NCBI RefSeq assembly: GCF_018449655.1
Contig: NZ_JAAVUX010000022.1
Span: 1-64,000 of the forward strand
Source: Pseudomonas sp. dw_358
GTDB taxonomy: Bacteria; Pseudomonadota; Gammaproteobacteria; Pseudomonadales; Pseudomonadaceae
DNA length: 64,000 nucleotides
Direction of reading: 5' to 3'
The notes beneath the pieces are model-generated. The model was not told where the DNA came from. It did no database searches and saw only the letters and a program-made list of their open reading frames with translations. Shown in pieces: positions 9,087 to 17,772 of this stretch. A program made the translations under genes and the position numbers. Each line of letters begins with the position of its first letter. The first letter of the stretch is position 1.

Positions 9087-9367
9087 GCGCCACCACAAAA
9101 TACAGGAGAGTCGAACCTGAGCAGCAAAGCAGTGTCCTAGTTCGGCTCATTCGGAACGGGTTCACAGTCTTCAATGCTCTGTCTAGCAGTATCGGCAGCG
9201 CGCCGAGGATAATGAATCCACTGGTCGGCCGGAGGATCGCGGCGAAAAGTGTCAAAAAAATGTTGTGCGAAGATGAAATTCCACTCAAGTAACGGGGTGG
9301 GTAAGTTTAATGTCACGGCTTAACGCTATGATCTGTTTTTCAGACTCATTTTATAAGGACATCCCCT

Positions 9368-10243
9368 TTGGCAACCCTCTGCTCAGGCGGTCTCGATACC
9401 GGTTTTGCTTCCCTCGACTACTTGCAAATCGGCATTCTGGGCGTTATCCAGGGTGTTTCCGAACTGCTTCCCATTTCCTCGACAGCGCACATGCGCATCA
9501 TTCCGGCATTGCTGGGGTGGCAGGATCCAGGGTCGGCCTTTTCAGCGGCTATGCAAATGGCGGCGCTGGCGGCTGTGGTCAGTTACTTCTGGCGTGATAT
9601 CCAACAGGTGGTGGGCGGCACCGTCACTGCCGTGCGGGAAAAGGACTACAGCAACCCGTGGTTCAAACTGGCGGTGGCAATCATCCTGGCGACCATCCCT
9701 ATCTGCATTGCCGGGCTGGCCCTGGCGCCCCTCCTCAATGCTTGCAACTCGCCGCTGCGCGGGCTGATGGTGATCGGTGGGGTGTACCTGGTGATGGCGG
9801 TGCTGCTGGCGGTGTCTGAACTGACCTGTCGCCATCAAAGGACCATGGAGCAGATGCGCCTGCGTGATGCACTGATAGTCGGCATTGCTCAGGTGGGTGC
9901 CTTGATCCCGGGTGTGTCCCGTTCGGGTTCGACCTTGACTGCGGCCCTGTTCCTCAACTTCAAGCGCGAAGAAGCGGCGCGGTTCTCCTTCCTGCTGGGC
10001 TTGCCGGCAATCGCCTTGGCCGGGTTGAAGGAGTTCTGGGTGCTGGCCCATGCCAACATTGGCGCCGAGGGCTGGCAGCACCTGGCGTTCGGCCTGGTGA
10101 TCGCGAGCATCTCGGCATTCTTCGCGATCTGGGGCTTGATGAAATTCCTGGAGCGTTTCTCCACCTGGCCGTTCATTGTGTACCGGGCGGTGTTGGGTGT
10201 GTTCCTGATTGTCGCCGTGACCAAAGGCTGGTTGCCAGCCTGA
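9368..10243 (+). CDS. uppP: Undecaprenyl-diphosphatase (UppP/BacA), TTG start
   Basis: A 291-aa polytopic membrane phosphatase that converts undecaprenyl diphosphate to the monophosphate to recycle the lipid carrier of peptidoglycan and O-antigen synthesis. Diagnostic motifs are GVIQGVSELLPISSTAH (Gln/Glu active-site region, residues ~26-42) and the phosphate-binding PGVSRSG (~180). The start codon is TTG at 9368, supported by AAGGA at 9355-9359. A TATGAT hexamer at 9327-9332 could be the -10 of its promoter. It stands alone on the plus strand and is divergent from the diguanylate cyclase. Confidence 0.92.
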   Translation: MATLCSGGLDTGFASLDYLQIGILGVIQGVSELLPISSTAHMRIIPALLGWQDPGSAFSAAMQMAALAAVVSYFWRDIQQVVGGTVTAVREKDYSNPWFKLAVAIILATIPICIAGLALAPLLNACNSPLRGLMVIGGVYLVMAVLLAVSELTCRHQRTMEQMRLRDALIVGIAQVGALIPGVSRSGSTLTAALFLNFKREEAARFSFLLGLPAIALAGLKEFWVLAHANIGAEGWQHLAFGLVIASISAFFAIWGLMKFLERFSTWPFIVYRAVLGVFLIVAVTKGWLPA

Positions 10244-10251
10244 TTCTCCTG

Positions 10252-10291
10252 CACCGGGCGACGGGCCTCATCGAGGCACCGTTGTCCGGTG
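10252..10291. terminator. Imperfect hairpin between convergent uppP and the 113-aa protein gene
   Basis: CACCGG (10252-10257) pairs with CCGGTG (10286-10291), and an inner GGGCCTC/GAGGCACC region pairs with mismatches around an ATC loop. It sits in the 53-nt gap between two converging genes, where a bidirectional terminator is expected. There is no strong T-run, so this is a weak call. Confidence 0.35.
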
Positions 10292-10296
10292 TTTCC

Positions 10297-10638
10297 TCAG
10301 CGCATCGCGTGGACACCCCTCCCGCGATCGGCGTTTTCGCTGATGGCACTCAATAGCTCGTTGCTGGTTTCACAGACCGGTAGTGGCGTGTATTGCAGGT
10401 CGATCAACCGCCGACCATCAATCACCGGTCGCTCGCAGGGCCGGGCCCCGAAGGCCAGCGCCAGCGATTCGTGGGCCGCCTCGAAAAACACCACGGTCTG
10501 GGCATCAAGGGCGTCGATGGTCAAGAGGTAAGGGGTGGTCGCTTGTGGGCACAACTGATGACGCAGTTCATTGAGCACCCTCAGTTGGCCATAGCCGAGT
10601 GCCCCGCGATCCAACGATTTGCTGTACCAGCGATCCAT
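10297..10638 (-). CDS. Conserved-looking hypothetical protein (113 aa)
   Basis: A 113-aa soluble protein of no family I recognise. It has no signal peptide or membrane segment. It begins MDRWYSKSLDRG, has a hydrophobic core segment (YLLTIDALDAQTVVFFEAA) and ends in a basic tail. It follows the stand-alone receiver protein on the same strand after 57 nt, so the two may be co-transcribed. The reading frame fills the space between neighbouring genes and its codon use looks coding. Confidence 0.6.
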   Translation of the reverse strand: MDRWYSKSLDRGALGYGQLRVLNELRHQLCPQATTPYLLTIDALDAQTVVFFEAAHESLALAFGARPCERPVIDGRRLIDLQYTPLPVCETSNELLSAISENADRGRGVHAMR

Positions 10639-10695
10639 AACCTGTGCTCATGACGGCTTGATTACAGGTATCGACCGTTGCCCGGTTTTTTTGGT

Positions 10696-11148
10696 TCAAC
10701 CGGGGCTCGCGGTGCCGACCAGCTGCATGCTCGATGCACTGAACACGTCGAGGGCGGTCTGGTCGGCCATGACCTGCTCGATGGATGCCATCAGTTGGGG
10801 GATAGCCCAGGGTTTGCGCAGGCAGAACAGCCGTGGCGGCAACGGCGTGTGGTCCAGTGTGTACCCGGTGGTGAGGATCATCGGCACGGTCGGCCACTTC
10901 TGCCCCACGAGGGTCGCCAGTTCGATGCCGTTCAACTGGCCGGGCAGAAGGTAATCGGTGACGAGCAGGGCGCAGGGTGTCGAGTAAGTGAGCAGGTGCA
11001 CGAGGGCATCGTCGGCGGTGGTGTACAGCGCACACTCGGCGCCGGCTTCTTCGACGATGTCACGCAGCAGCCCGCCCAGTACCGGGTCGTCTTCGACGAC
11101 CACGACGTGGCCGGTCAGGGGGTTGAATGCCTGTGTCCCGTAGGTCAT
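10696..11148 (-). CDS. Stand-alone response-regulator receiver (REC) protein
   Basis: A 150-aa single-domain receiver. The phosphorylation pocket is complete: acidic pair VVEDD (residues 17-21), phosphoacceptor Asp in LVTDYLLPG (~65), the Thr of LTTGYT (~93) and the conserved Lys of LRKPW (~113). The last ~25 residues (TALDVFSASSMQLVGTASPG) are a short tail without an output domain. CheY-like or phosphorelay function is likely. No kinase is adjacent, so the partner is unknown. Confidence 0.85.
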   Translation of the reverse strand: MTYGTQAFNPLTGHVVVVEDDPVLGGLLRDIVEEAGAECALYTTADDALVHLLTYSTPCALLVTDYLLPGQLNGIELATLVGQKWPTVPMILTTGYTLDHTPLPPRLFCLRKPWAIPQLMASIEQVMADQTALDVFSASSMQLVGTASPG

Positions 11149-11161
11149 CGCTGACGCTCCA

Positions 11162-11329
11162 TCATCCTGGTTTTTCGTGAAGGGAACGGCCTTCAGGGTA
11201 AGGCGCAGTCTTCCAGTAATAACAGGTCAGGTCCAGCAGTTGTAGCCGGCCGGCCTGGCGCAGGAACCCGACGCCGGATTGTTATCCATACGGGACATCC
11301 ACCGCCGATGGCCTTTTAGCTTCAGTCAT
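11162..11329 (-). pseudogene. Possible small gene interrupted by an in-frame stop
   Basis: On the minus strand an AGGAGG Shine-Dalgarno sits 8 nt before an ATG (11329) that begins MTEAKRPSAVDVPYG and then meets TAA. The same frame continues for 39 more codons (QSGVGFLRQAG ... LHEKPG) to a TGA at 11162, just before the receiver gene start. The excellent ribosome-binding site and the continued open frame suggest a ~55-aa gene broken by one stop, or a 15-aa leader peptide. No family is recognised. This occupies most of the 321-nt gap between the receiver and MFS genes; the rest shows nothing definite. Confidence 0.3.
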
Positions 11330-11469
11330 CTTGTATCCTCCTGGCTGCACGACTCAACGATAGCCCACGGATGACCGGCCACCCTCGTGACAACAAAGTC
11401 AGACTGCTGCGGCCGAACGAACACCTCGACCCATGACAGGTCGTACGCTGTACCAACCAAGGAGAACCC

Positions 11470-12669
11470 ATGAGCGACAACCAAGCCCACGCCAGGCGCG
11501 ATACCGTGCTGGCCGCCATCGCTTTTCTGATCGTGATGATCGGCACCACCCTCCCCACGCCGTTGTACGCCCTGTACGAGCAGCAGCTGGGCTTCGGTCC
11601 GACCTGGCTGACGCTGATCTTTTCCACCTACGCGGCGGGGGTCATTGCAGCGCTGTTGGTGGCCGGCGGCTGGTCGGATCAATTGGGCCGGCGGCCGATG
11701 ATGTTTGCCGCCATAGCCATGTCGGCAATCAGCGCAGTGGTGTTTCTCAGCTGGCAGAGCATCCCCGGTCTGCTGGTGGGCAGGCTGTTTTCCGGGTTCT
11801 CGGCGGGGATCATGACCGGCACCGGCACAGTCGCCGTGATCGAATTGGCGCCCAAGGCGTGGCGCGGGCTGGCCACGTTGATAGCCACCGGTGCCAACAT
11901 GCTCGGGTTGGGCTTGGGACCGTTGCTGGCGGGGATCACTTCACAGTACCTGCCGTGGCCGTTGCACCTGTCTTACAGCGGTCATCTGGTCATGCTCGGG
12001 CTGGCCACGCTGTTTGTCGCCATGATCCGCGAAAGCGCCCAACGCCCCGCGAAGCCTCGTCTCCAGGTACAACGACCCTCGATTCCCGCGCAGGTGCGCC
12101 CCCTGTTCATTCCGGCCTGCATCGCCGGGCTGGCGGGGTTTGGTGTCGCCGGGCTGTTTACTTCGATGGTGCCATCGATCATGGGCCAGCTCATGGCGCA
12201 GAAAGGCGGCGCGGTGATCGGCGCGGTCATCTGCATGTTCTTTATCGCGTCAACCACCGGCCAGGCGCTGATGAAGTGGCTGCCAGAGCATCGGCACATG
12301 ACCTTCGGTTGCAGTGCACTGATCCTCGGCATGCTGGCGTTTGGTTACAGCATTGCCAGCCATCAGGTGCTATGGCTGCTGCTGGGCGCGATCATCTCCG
12401 GAGCCGGCCAGGGCATCGCCTTTCGTGCCGGGATGGCGGCGGTGACGGCGGCCACGCCGGCTGACCAGAAGGCCGCCGTGACCTCTGCCCTGTTCATCGT
12501 GCTGTATGGGTCAATGGCCACGCCGGTGATAGCCGTAGGCGTGAGCGTGCCGAGTTTCGGCCTCAGCCATGTGGGCGAGCTGTTCGCTGGCCTGGTGGCC
12601 TTGGTCGCGCTCGTCGCGTTGGTGAGCATGGCGGTGGTGCAGGGACGACGCTCGTCCGAGCCCGCGTAG
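11470..12669 (+). CDS. MFS transporter (probable drug/metabolite exporter)
   Basis: A 399-aa protein with twelve predicted membrane helices. The major-facilitator motif A appears in the 2-3 loop as GGWSDQLGRRPMM (residues ~65-78), and the fifth helix region resembles the proton-antiport exporter group. AAGGAG lies just before the ATG. A TetR regulator of the neighbouring pump lies downstream in opposite orientation. Substrate unknown. Confidence 0.85.
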   Translation: MSDNQAHARRDTVLAAIAFLIVMIGTTLPTPLYALYEQQLGFGPTWLTLIFSTYAAGVIAALLVAGGWSDQLGRRPMMFAAIAMSAISAVVFLSWQSIPGLLVGRLFSGFSAGIMTGTGTVAVIELAPKAWRGLATLIATGANMLGLGLGPLLAGITSQYLPWPLHLSYSGHLVMLGLATLFVAMIRESAQRPAKPRLQVQRPSIPAQVRPLFIPACIAGLAGFGVAGLFTSMVPSIMGQLMAQKGGAVIGAVICMFFIASTTGQALMKWLPEHRHMTFGCSALILGMLAFGYSIASHQVLWLLLGAIISGAGQGIAFRAGMAAVTAATPADQKAAVTSALFIVLYGSMATPVIAVGVSVPSFGLSHVGELFAGLVALVALVALVSMAVVQGRRSSEPA

Positions 12670-12694
12670 ACCCGTCTCGCGCCAACCGAACGGA

Positions 12695-12724
12695 CTGCAG
12701 GACCGAGCTTGCACGATCCTGTAG
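12695..12724. repeat. Degenerate REP-like hairpin, copy 1
   Basis: CTGCAGGACCGAGC-TTG-CACGATCCTGTAG is an imperfect palindrome between the convergent MFS and TetR genes. It matches the perfect palindrome at 40228-40261 over most of its length. The GAGCTTGC core is the one seen in Pseudomonas fluorescens-group REP hairpins (from memory). Extragenic position between convergent genes fits a REP element or terminator role. Confidence 0.6.
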
Positions 12725-12738
12725 TTTTCCCACGCCGA

Positions 12739-13434
12739 TCACTTGCACCGCGCCAACCCTTCAAGTGTAAATCGCGCCTGGGTCAGCACCACTTCCCTGA
12801 CCAGTTCCATCTCCGCGTTGCCAATGGTCGACCACTTCAACGCCATCAGCAGCTTGGGCCGCTGGGCCCGAAACGCCAGCCCCTGGGCGAACAGCGACAA
12901 CGAATGGATCACCGTGCGCTCATCCTTGACGTCGAAACCGGTCAACCGCGCGATCAACCGGTGGATCACCTCGACCATCCGCGAGCGGAAGCGCTCCTCG
13001 AACAGCATCGACGCACTGGGCGGCGACAGGCCTTCCTGGTGACGGTCCATGAACGCACGCCAGGCGCTGGTCTCGGTGCAGTCCTGCAACATCGAGATCA
13101 CCGCCCCCAGCAAGCCCAGCACGCTCTCGATCAATTGCTCATCGTCGGCCAGTGGATCATCCAGCGTGCGCTGCGCGGCGTCGACAGTACCGCCCATCTG
13201 CCGCCAGAGCAGGCTGATCATCTGCTCGACACATTGCAGGTACACCCCTTCCTTGCCTTCAAAGTAATACTGCAGCGCCGGGGCGTTGACCCCGGCGGCG
13301 GCGGCGATTTCACGGGTGGAGGCGCCTTCGTAGCCGCGCTGGCCAAACACCGCCACCGCCGCCTCGATGATGCGCGCGCGGGTCTGTTCACCGCGCTGAT
13401 AGCCACCCTCGGCGGCCGGTTTGTGTCGTGCCAT
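12739..13434 (-). CDS. TetR-family regulator (CecR/YbiH-like) of the adjacent pump
   Basis: A 231-aa TetR repressor. The N-terminal HTH (TRARIIEAAVAVFGQRGYEGASTREIAAAAGVNAPALQYYFEGKEG, residues ~18-62, shown in part) is followed by a long helical ligand domain of the CecR type (DUF1956-like). It is divergent from emrA-like 13534 with a 99-nt spacer containing TTGACA (13473-13478) and AT-rich blocks. The CecR/YbiH family in E. coli lies beside an HlyD/ABC export cluster, and here it probably represses the tripartite pump and itself. Confidence 0.87.
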   Translation of the reverse strand: MARHKPAAEGGYQRGEQTRARIIEAAVAVFGQRGYEGASTREIAAAAGVNAPALQYYFEGKEGVYLQCVEQMISLLWRQMGGTVDAAQRTLDDPLADDEQLIESVLGLLGAVISMLQDCTETSAWRAFMDRHQEGLSPPSASMLFEERFRSRMVEVIHRLIARLTGFDVKDERTVIHSLSLFAQGLAFRAQRPKLLMALKWSTIGNAEMELVREVVLTQARFTLEGLARCK

Positions 13435-13533
13435 GTGTCACTCCTGTCCGGACGACCGCCAAAATATACCCATTGACAAATTTTAGCGAAAACCTGATTT
13501 TATTCCGACTGGTATAAATTCGGAGTTTCACCG

Positions 13534-14643
13534 ATGTCCGCTGCAAGCGAGCCCACTGCACCCGCCACCGAACCCAATGCGCCGGCCCAAAAAGGCAAGG
13601 CCCGGCGCATCCTCTTGACCCTTGCAGTGCTGGCCCTGATCGGCGCAGTGGTTTGGGGCGCCTGGTACTGGCTGGAAGGCCGTTTTATCCAGAGCACTGA
13701 TGATGCCTACCTGCAAGCGGACAGCATCAGCGCCGCGCCGAAGATCAGCGGTTATGTTGCCCAGGTGCTGGTGGCAGACAACCAGACGGTTCACCGCGGC
13801 GACCCGCTGGTGACACTCGACGCGCGCAAATACCAGGCCGCCTCGGACCAGGCCTCGGCCACCATCGCTGCGCGCCAGGCCGACCTGGCCAAGGCCCGGG
13901 CCGATCTGGTGCAGCAGGACTCCACCATCGCCGAAGCCGTCGCCCAACTGCAGGGCGCCGACGCCGACGCTCGCCATGCCCAGTCCGAAGTGGCGCGCTA
14001 TGCGCCACTGGCCCGCTCGGGTGCAGAGCCAGAAGAACGCCTGGCGCAGTTGAACAACGAACTGGCTCAGGCCCGCAGCACGGTGGCTGCCCGGCAAGCC
14101 TCGCTGCGTTCCAGCCAGACCCGCTACGGCACCCTGCAGGCCCAACTCAAGCAAGCCCAGGCACAACTGGGCGTGGCCCAGGCCAGCGCCGCCGAAAGCC
14201 AACTGGACGTCGACGATGCAGTCATTCGCAGCCCCCTGGACGGGCGCATCGCCGACCGTGGCGTACGAGTCGGTCAGTACGTGCAACCCGGCACTCGTCT
14301 GCTGACCATCGTCCCGGTCAGCGCTGTCTACCTCACCGCCAACTACAAGGAAACCCAGATCGGCGACATGCGCGCGGGCCAGACCGTGACCGTGCATGTC
14401 GATGCCCTGCCAGGGCGCGACCTGCGCGGCTACGTCGACAGCCTCGCCCCCGGCACCGGTGCGCAGTTCGCCCTGTTGCCGCCGTCCAACGCCACCGGTA
14501 ACTTCACCAAGATCGTCCAGCGGGTGCCGGTGCGCATCGCTTTAGATGTGCCCGACGACCTGCGCCAGGTGCTGGTGCCCGGCCTGTCCGCCACCGTCGA
14601 CGTGGACACCCGCACCGGCCAGGCGGACGCCCATCATGGCTGA
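13534..14643 (+). CDS. Membrane fusion (periplasmic adaptor) protein, EmrA/HlyD family
   Basis: A 369-aa adaptor anchored by one N-terminal helix (ILLTLAVLALIGAVVWGAWYW, residues ~24-44). It then has a biotinyl-lipoyl half-motif (STDDAYLQAD), a long coiled-coil hairpin rich in Ala/Gln (~95-220) and a beta-barrel region (VIRSPLDGRIADRGVRVG). The start at 13534 has GGAG 8 nt upstream. It overlaps the exporter gene by 8 nt and bridges it to the outer-membrane channel two genes downstream. Confidence 0.9.
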   Translation: MSAASEPTAPATEPNAPAQKGKARRILLTLAVLALIGAVVWGAWYWLEGRFIQSTDDAYLQADSISAAPKISGYVAQVLVADNQTVHRGDPLVTLDARKYQAASDQASATIAARQADLAKARADLVQQDSTIAEAVAQLQGADADARHAQSEVARYAPLARSGAEPEERLAQLNNELAQARSTVAARQASLRSSQTRYGTLQAQLKQAQAQLGVAQASAAESQLDVDDAVIRSPLDGRIADRGVRVGQYVQPGTRLLTIVPVSAVYLTANYKETQIGDMRAGQTVTVHVDALPGRDLRGYVDSLAPGTGAQFALLPPSNATGNFTKIVQRVPVRIALDVPDDLRQVLVPGLSATVDVDTRTGQADAHHG

Positions 14644-16201
14644 TGCGCCCGTGCAACGTGCCGCCAACGCCTCGCTCACCGACTGGATCGCCGTGGCCGC
14701 CGGCTCCCTCGGTGCCTTGCTGGCGACCCTGGACATTTCCATTACCAACTCGGCGCTGCCGCAGATTCAAGGCCAGATCGGCGCCACCGGCACCGAAGGC
14801 ACCTGGATCGCCACCGGCTACCTGATGTCGGAAATCGTCATGATCCCGTTGGCGGCCTGGCTGACCCGAGTGTTTGGCCTGCGCCGCTTTCTGATCGGAA
14901 CGGCCTTGATGTTCACCTTTTTCTCGATGTTCTGCGGCCTCTCGTCGAGCCTCGGGGCGATGATCGCCGGGCGCATCGGCCAGGGTTTTGCCGGTGGCGC
15001 GATGATCCCCACCGCGCAGACCATTGTGCGCACCCGGCTGCCGGCCCATCAACTGTCCATCGGCACCACGCTGTTTGGCATGACCGCCATCCTCGGGCCG
15101 CTGCTGGGGCCGGTGATCGGCGGCTGGCTGACCGAAAACATCGACTGGCGCTGGTGTTTCTTCCTCAACCTGCCCATCAGCGTGGCGTTGATCGTGCTGC
15201 TGATCACCGGTCTGCCATCGGAAAAAATGAACCTGGAACGCTTCATCAAGGCCGACTGGCTGGGCATTTTCGGTCTGGCGGCAGGGCTGAGTTCGTTGAC
15301 GGTGGTGCTGGAAGAAGGCCAGCGCGAACACTGGTTCGACTCCACGCTGATCTGCTCGCTGAGCGCGCTGATGGTGGTCGGTTTCTTCGCCATCGCTGTG
15401 GGTCAAGTCCGCGCGGCCACGCCAATTCTGCAATTGCGGCTGGTGACCAACAGCGCCTTCGGCAGTGTCCTGTTGATCGGCACGGCAGTGGGTGCCGGGC
15501 TGTATGGCACCGCCTATCTGGTCCCGCAGTTTCTTGGCCTGCTCTCCGGCTACAACGCCGAGCAGTCCGGGGGCATCATGCTGTTATCGGGCATTCCGGC
15601 CTTCGTGGTGCTGCCCTTGCTGCCCCGTATCCTGGCCCGCTACGACCTCAAGTGGCTGGTGGCCGCCGGCCTGCTGCTGTACTGGGGCAGCTGTTACCTG
15701 GACACTGACCTGACGGCGCAAAGCGTCGGCCACGATTTCTACGCCTCGCAGTTGATGCGCGGCTTCGGCCAGATCCTTGTGATGCTGCCCTTGAGCCAAC
15801 TGTCCATGCGCTCGGTGGCCACCCGCGACGCCGGGGATGCGGCCGGGCTGTACAACATGTCCCGTAACCTGGGGGGCACGCTGGGGCTGGCCTTGCTGGG
15901 GGTGCTGATGGACCGGCGCAGCCACTTCCATGACGACGTCCTGCGCGAAGGCATCAGCGCCAACAGCCAGCTGGCCCAGGACCACATCGCCAGCAGCACC
16001 GCCAGCTACCTGGCCCAGACGGGTGACCCGTCCACCGCCTCGCTGCAAGCGTTCGCGAACCTGGCCAGCGACATTGCTCAGCAGGCCTCGGTCATGGCCT
16101 ATAACGATGCCTTCCACCTGCTCGGCCTGGCCATGCTGGCGTGTCTGCCGCTGATCTTTCTCCTGAAAACCCGCACCGTGCCCACAGGCTCCAGAACATG
16201 A
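14636..16201 (+). CDS. DHA2-family MFS multidrug exporter (EmrB-like)
   Basis: A 521-aa, 14-helix drug:H+ antiporter. The first helix carries the DHA2 motif with TLDISITNSALPQIQGQIG (residues ~22-40), and helix 5 has the antiporter motif GPLLGPVIGGWL. The ATG at 14636 overlaps the adaptor's stop by 8 nt; the longer frame from 14546 lies inside the adaptor gene and is not used. Its stop overlaps the next start as ATGA. With EmrA-like adaptor and OprM-like channel it forms a tripartite efflux pump. Confidence 0.92.
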   Translation: MADAPVQRAANASLTDWIAVAAGSLGALLATLDISITNSALPQIQGQIGATGTEGTWIATGYLMSEIVMIPLAAWLTRVFGLRRFLIGTALMFTFFSMFCGLSSSLGAMIAGRIGQGFAGGAMIPTAQTIVRTRLPAHQLSIGTTLFGMTAILGPLLGPVIGGWLTENIDWRWCFFLNLPISVALIVLLITGLPSEKMNLERFIKADWLGIFGLAAGLSSLTVVLEEGQREHWFDSTLICSLSALMVVGFFAIAVGQVRAATPILQLRLVTNSAFGSVLLIGTAVGAGLYGTAYLVPQFLGLLSGYNAEQSGGIMLLSGIPAFVVLPLLPRILARYDLKWLVAAGLLLYWGSCYLDTDLTAQSVGHDFYASQLMRGFGQILVMLPLSQLSMRSVATRDAGDAAGLYNMSRNLGGTLGLALLGVLMDRRSHFHDDVLREGISANSQLAQDHIASSTASYLAQTGDPSTASLQAFANLASDIAQQASVMAYNDAFHLLGLAMLACLPLIFLLKTRTVPTGSRT

Positions 16202-17613
16202 ATACCCACTCAGCCCTGCTCCTGCTGGCCGCCGGCCTGCTGTCAGCCTGCACCGTCGGCCCCGATTACCACGGCGCGCCCGACGTTGCCCCCAAGACCC
16301 TGGCCGTCGGTCATCTGCCCCAGGCGCTGGCCAATGCCCAGCACGTGCCGACTTCGGCACCCTGGTGGCAGGCGCTCAACGACCCCTTGCTCGACGATCT
16401 GGTGCGCCAGGCTTTCGCCAACAGCCCCGACCTGGCCACCGCTCTGGCGCGGGTGCGACAGTCCCGCGCCAGCCTGAGCGGCAGCCAGGCCGACGCCCTG
16501 CCCAAGGCCAGCCTGGACGCCGCCATGCTGAAATTGCGCTCCCCAGACACCTCGGCGCTGGGCGGAGGCGACGGCCGCGGCCCGTTGAACCTGTACCTGG
16601 CCGGCTTCGATGCCAGCTGGGAAGTCGACCTGTTCGGCGGCACCCGGCGCGCCATCGAAGCCGCCCGAGACGAAGCCGAGTCGTCCCAGGCCAGCCTCGC
16701 CGATGCCCAGGTGCAACTGGCGGCCGAGCTGGTGCAGACCTACACCGACCTGCGCGACCAGCAGGCGCGCCTGGCGCTGGTCGATGCCAGCGTGACCCTC
16801 GAAGAACAAGCTCTGGACCTGACCCGCCAACGCCGCGCCCGGGGCGTCGCCTCGCAACTGCAGCTTGAACAGGTCCTGACCCAGGCCGAAAACACCCGCG
16901 CCCAACGCTTGCCGCTGCAAGCCTCGATGGTCGAATCCATCGATCAGCTCGGCCTGCTCTGCGGTCTGGAGCCCGGCGAGTTGAACGCCCGCCTCAATCC
17001 CGTCCAGGGGCTGCCCACGCTCCCCGAGCACACGCCGCTGGCCGACCCGGCCGTGCTGATCAAGGCCCGCCCGGACATCCGCGCCGCCGAACGTAAACTG
17101 GCCTCAAGCAACGCCCAGATCGGCGAAAAGTCCGCCGACTGGTTTCCCAAGCTGAGCCTGATGGGTGACCTGTCGTTCACCGCTGCCGACCCGGGTCACC
17201 TGGCCCGCGAAGACAACGGCACCTGGCTGATCCTGCCTCGGCTGAGCTGGAACGTGCTGGATTTCGGCCGGGTCGCTGCCGGCGTCAAAGGAGCCGAATC
17301 TGCCCATGATGTGGCGCTGGCCCAGTACAAAGGCACGGTGCTCAGTGCCCTGCGCGACGCCGACGTGGCCCTCGCCCGTTACGGCCATGACCGCCAGAAC
17401 GCCGTGCTGCTGCGCAACGTCGAAGCCTCTGCGGTGCGCGCCGCCGACCTGACCCGCCAGCGTTACCGCGCCGGTACCGCCAGCACCCTGGACTGGCTGG
17501 ACGCGGAGCGCACGCGGTACCAGGCTCAGGAGAGCCGGATTTCCGGGGATGCGACGTTGCTGAAGGATTATGCGTCGTTGCACAAGGCGTTGGGGTTGGG
17601 GTGGCAAAGTTAG
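16198..17613 (+). CDS. Outer-membrane efflux lipoprotein (NodT/OprM-like)
   Basis: A 471-aa outer-membrane factor. The signal peptide ends in a lipobox (LLSAC, Cys at residue 19) followed by TVGPDY, typical of NodT-family lipoproteins. Two OEP repeats follow, with long helices rich in Ala/Gln/Arg (residues ~70-260 and ~280-470). The start at 16198 overlaps the EmrB-like stop (ATGA), showing translational coupling. It provides the trimeric exit channel of the pump. Confidence 0.92.
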   Translation: MNTHSALLLLAAGLLSACTVGPDYHGAPDVAPKTLAVGHLPQALANAQHVPTSAPWWQALNDPLLDDLVRQAFANSPDLATALARVRQSRASLSGSQADALPKASLDAAMLKLRSPDTSALGGGDGRGPLNLYLAGFDASWEVDLFGGTRRAIEAARDEAESSQASLADAQVQLAAELVQTYTDLRDQQARLALVDASVTLEEQALDLTRQRRARGVASQLQLEQVLTQAENTRAQRLPLQASMVESIDQLGLLCGLEPGELNARLNPVQGLPTLPEHTPLADPAVLIKARPDIRAAERKLASSNAQIGEKSADWFPKLSLMGDLSFTAADPGHLAREDNGTWLILPRLSWNVLDFGRVAAGVKGAESAHDVALAQYKGTVLSALRDADVALARYGHDRQNAVLLRNVEASAVRAADLTRQRYRAGTASTLDWLDAERTRYQAQESRISGDATLLKDYASLHKALGLGWQS

Positions 17614-17772
17614 ACCCGTAGCCGATCCCCGTCGCCAGCGTGGTTGCCCATTCGGATTCCTCGTCTGGGCGCTGGTCGCTTCGCTGGGTGCCAAGAGCGG
17701 TCGATTCAAATTGGAGAAAGGCTGGCTGCGCAAATCGTTCTTTTCCTGCCCCATGTGATCAGATGACCCCCA

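Noticed and set aside
9067..9288. 73-aa minus-strand frame upstream of the diguanylate cyclase
   Set aside because: Overlaps the cyclase start, has no clear ribosome-binding site and no recognised similarity; the 281-nt gap is more likely promoter DNA.
11322..11627. 101-aa minus-strand frame over the MFS start
   Set aside because: Antisense to the MFS gene; composition follows the third-position pattern of that gene.
13510..13518. TGGTATAAA as extended -10 of the emrA-like gene
   Set aside because: A start of transcription 7 nt after it would remove the GGAG ribosome-binding site at 13522-13525, so it is unlikely to be the main promoter.
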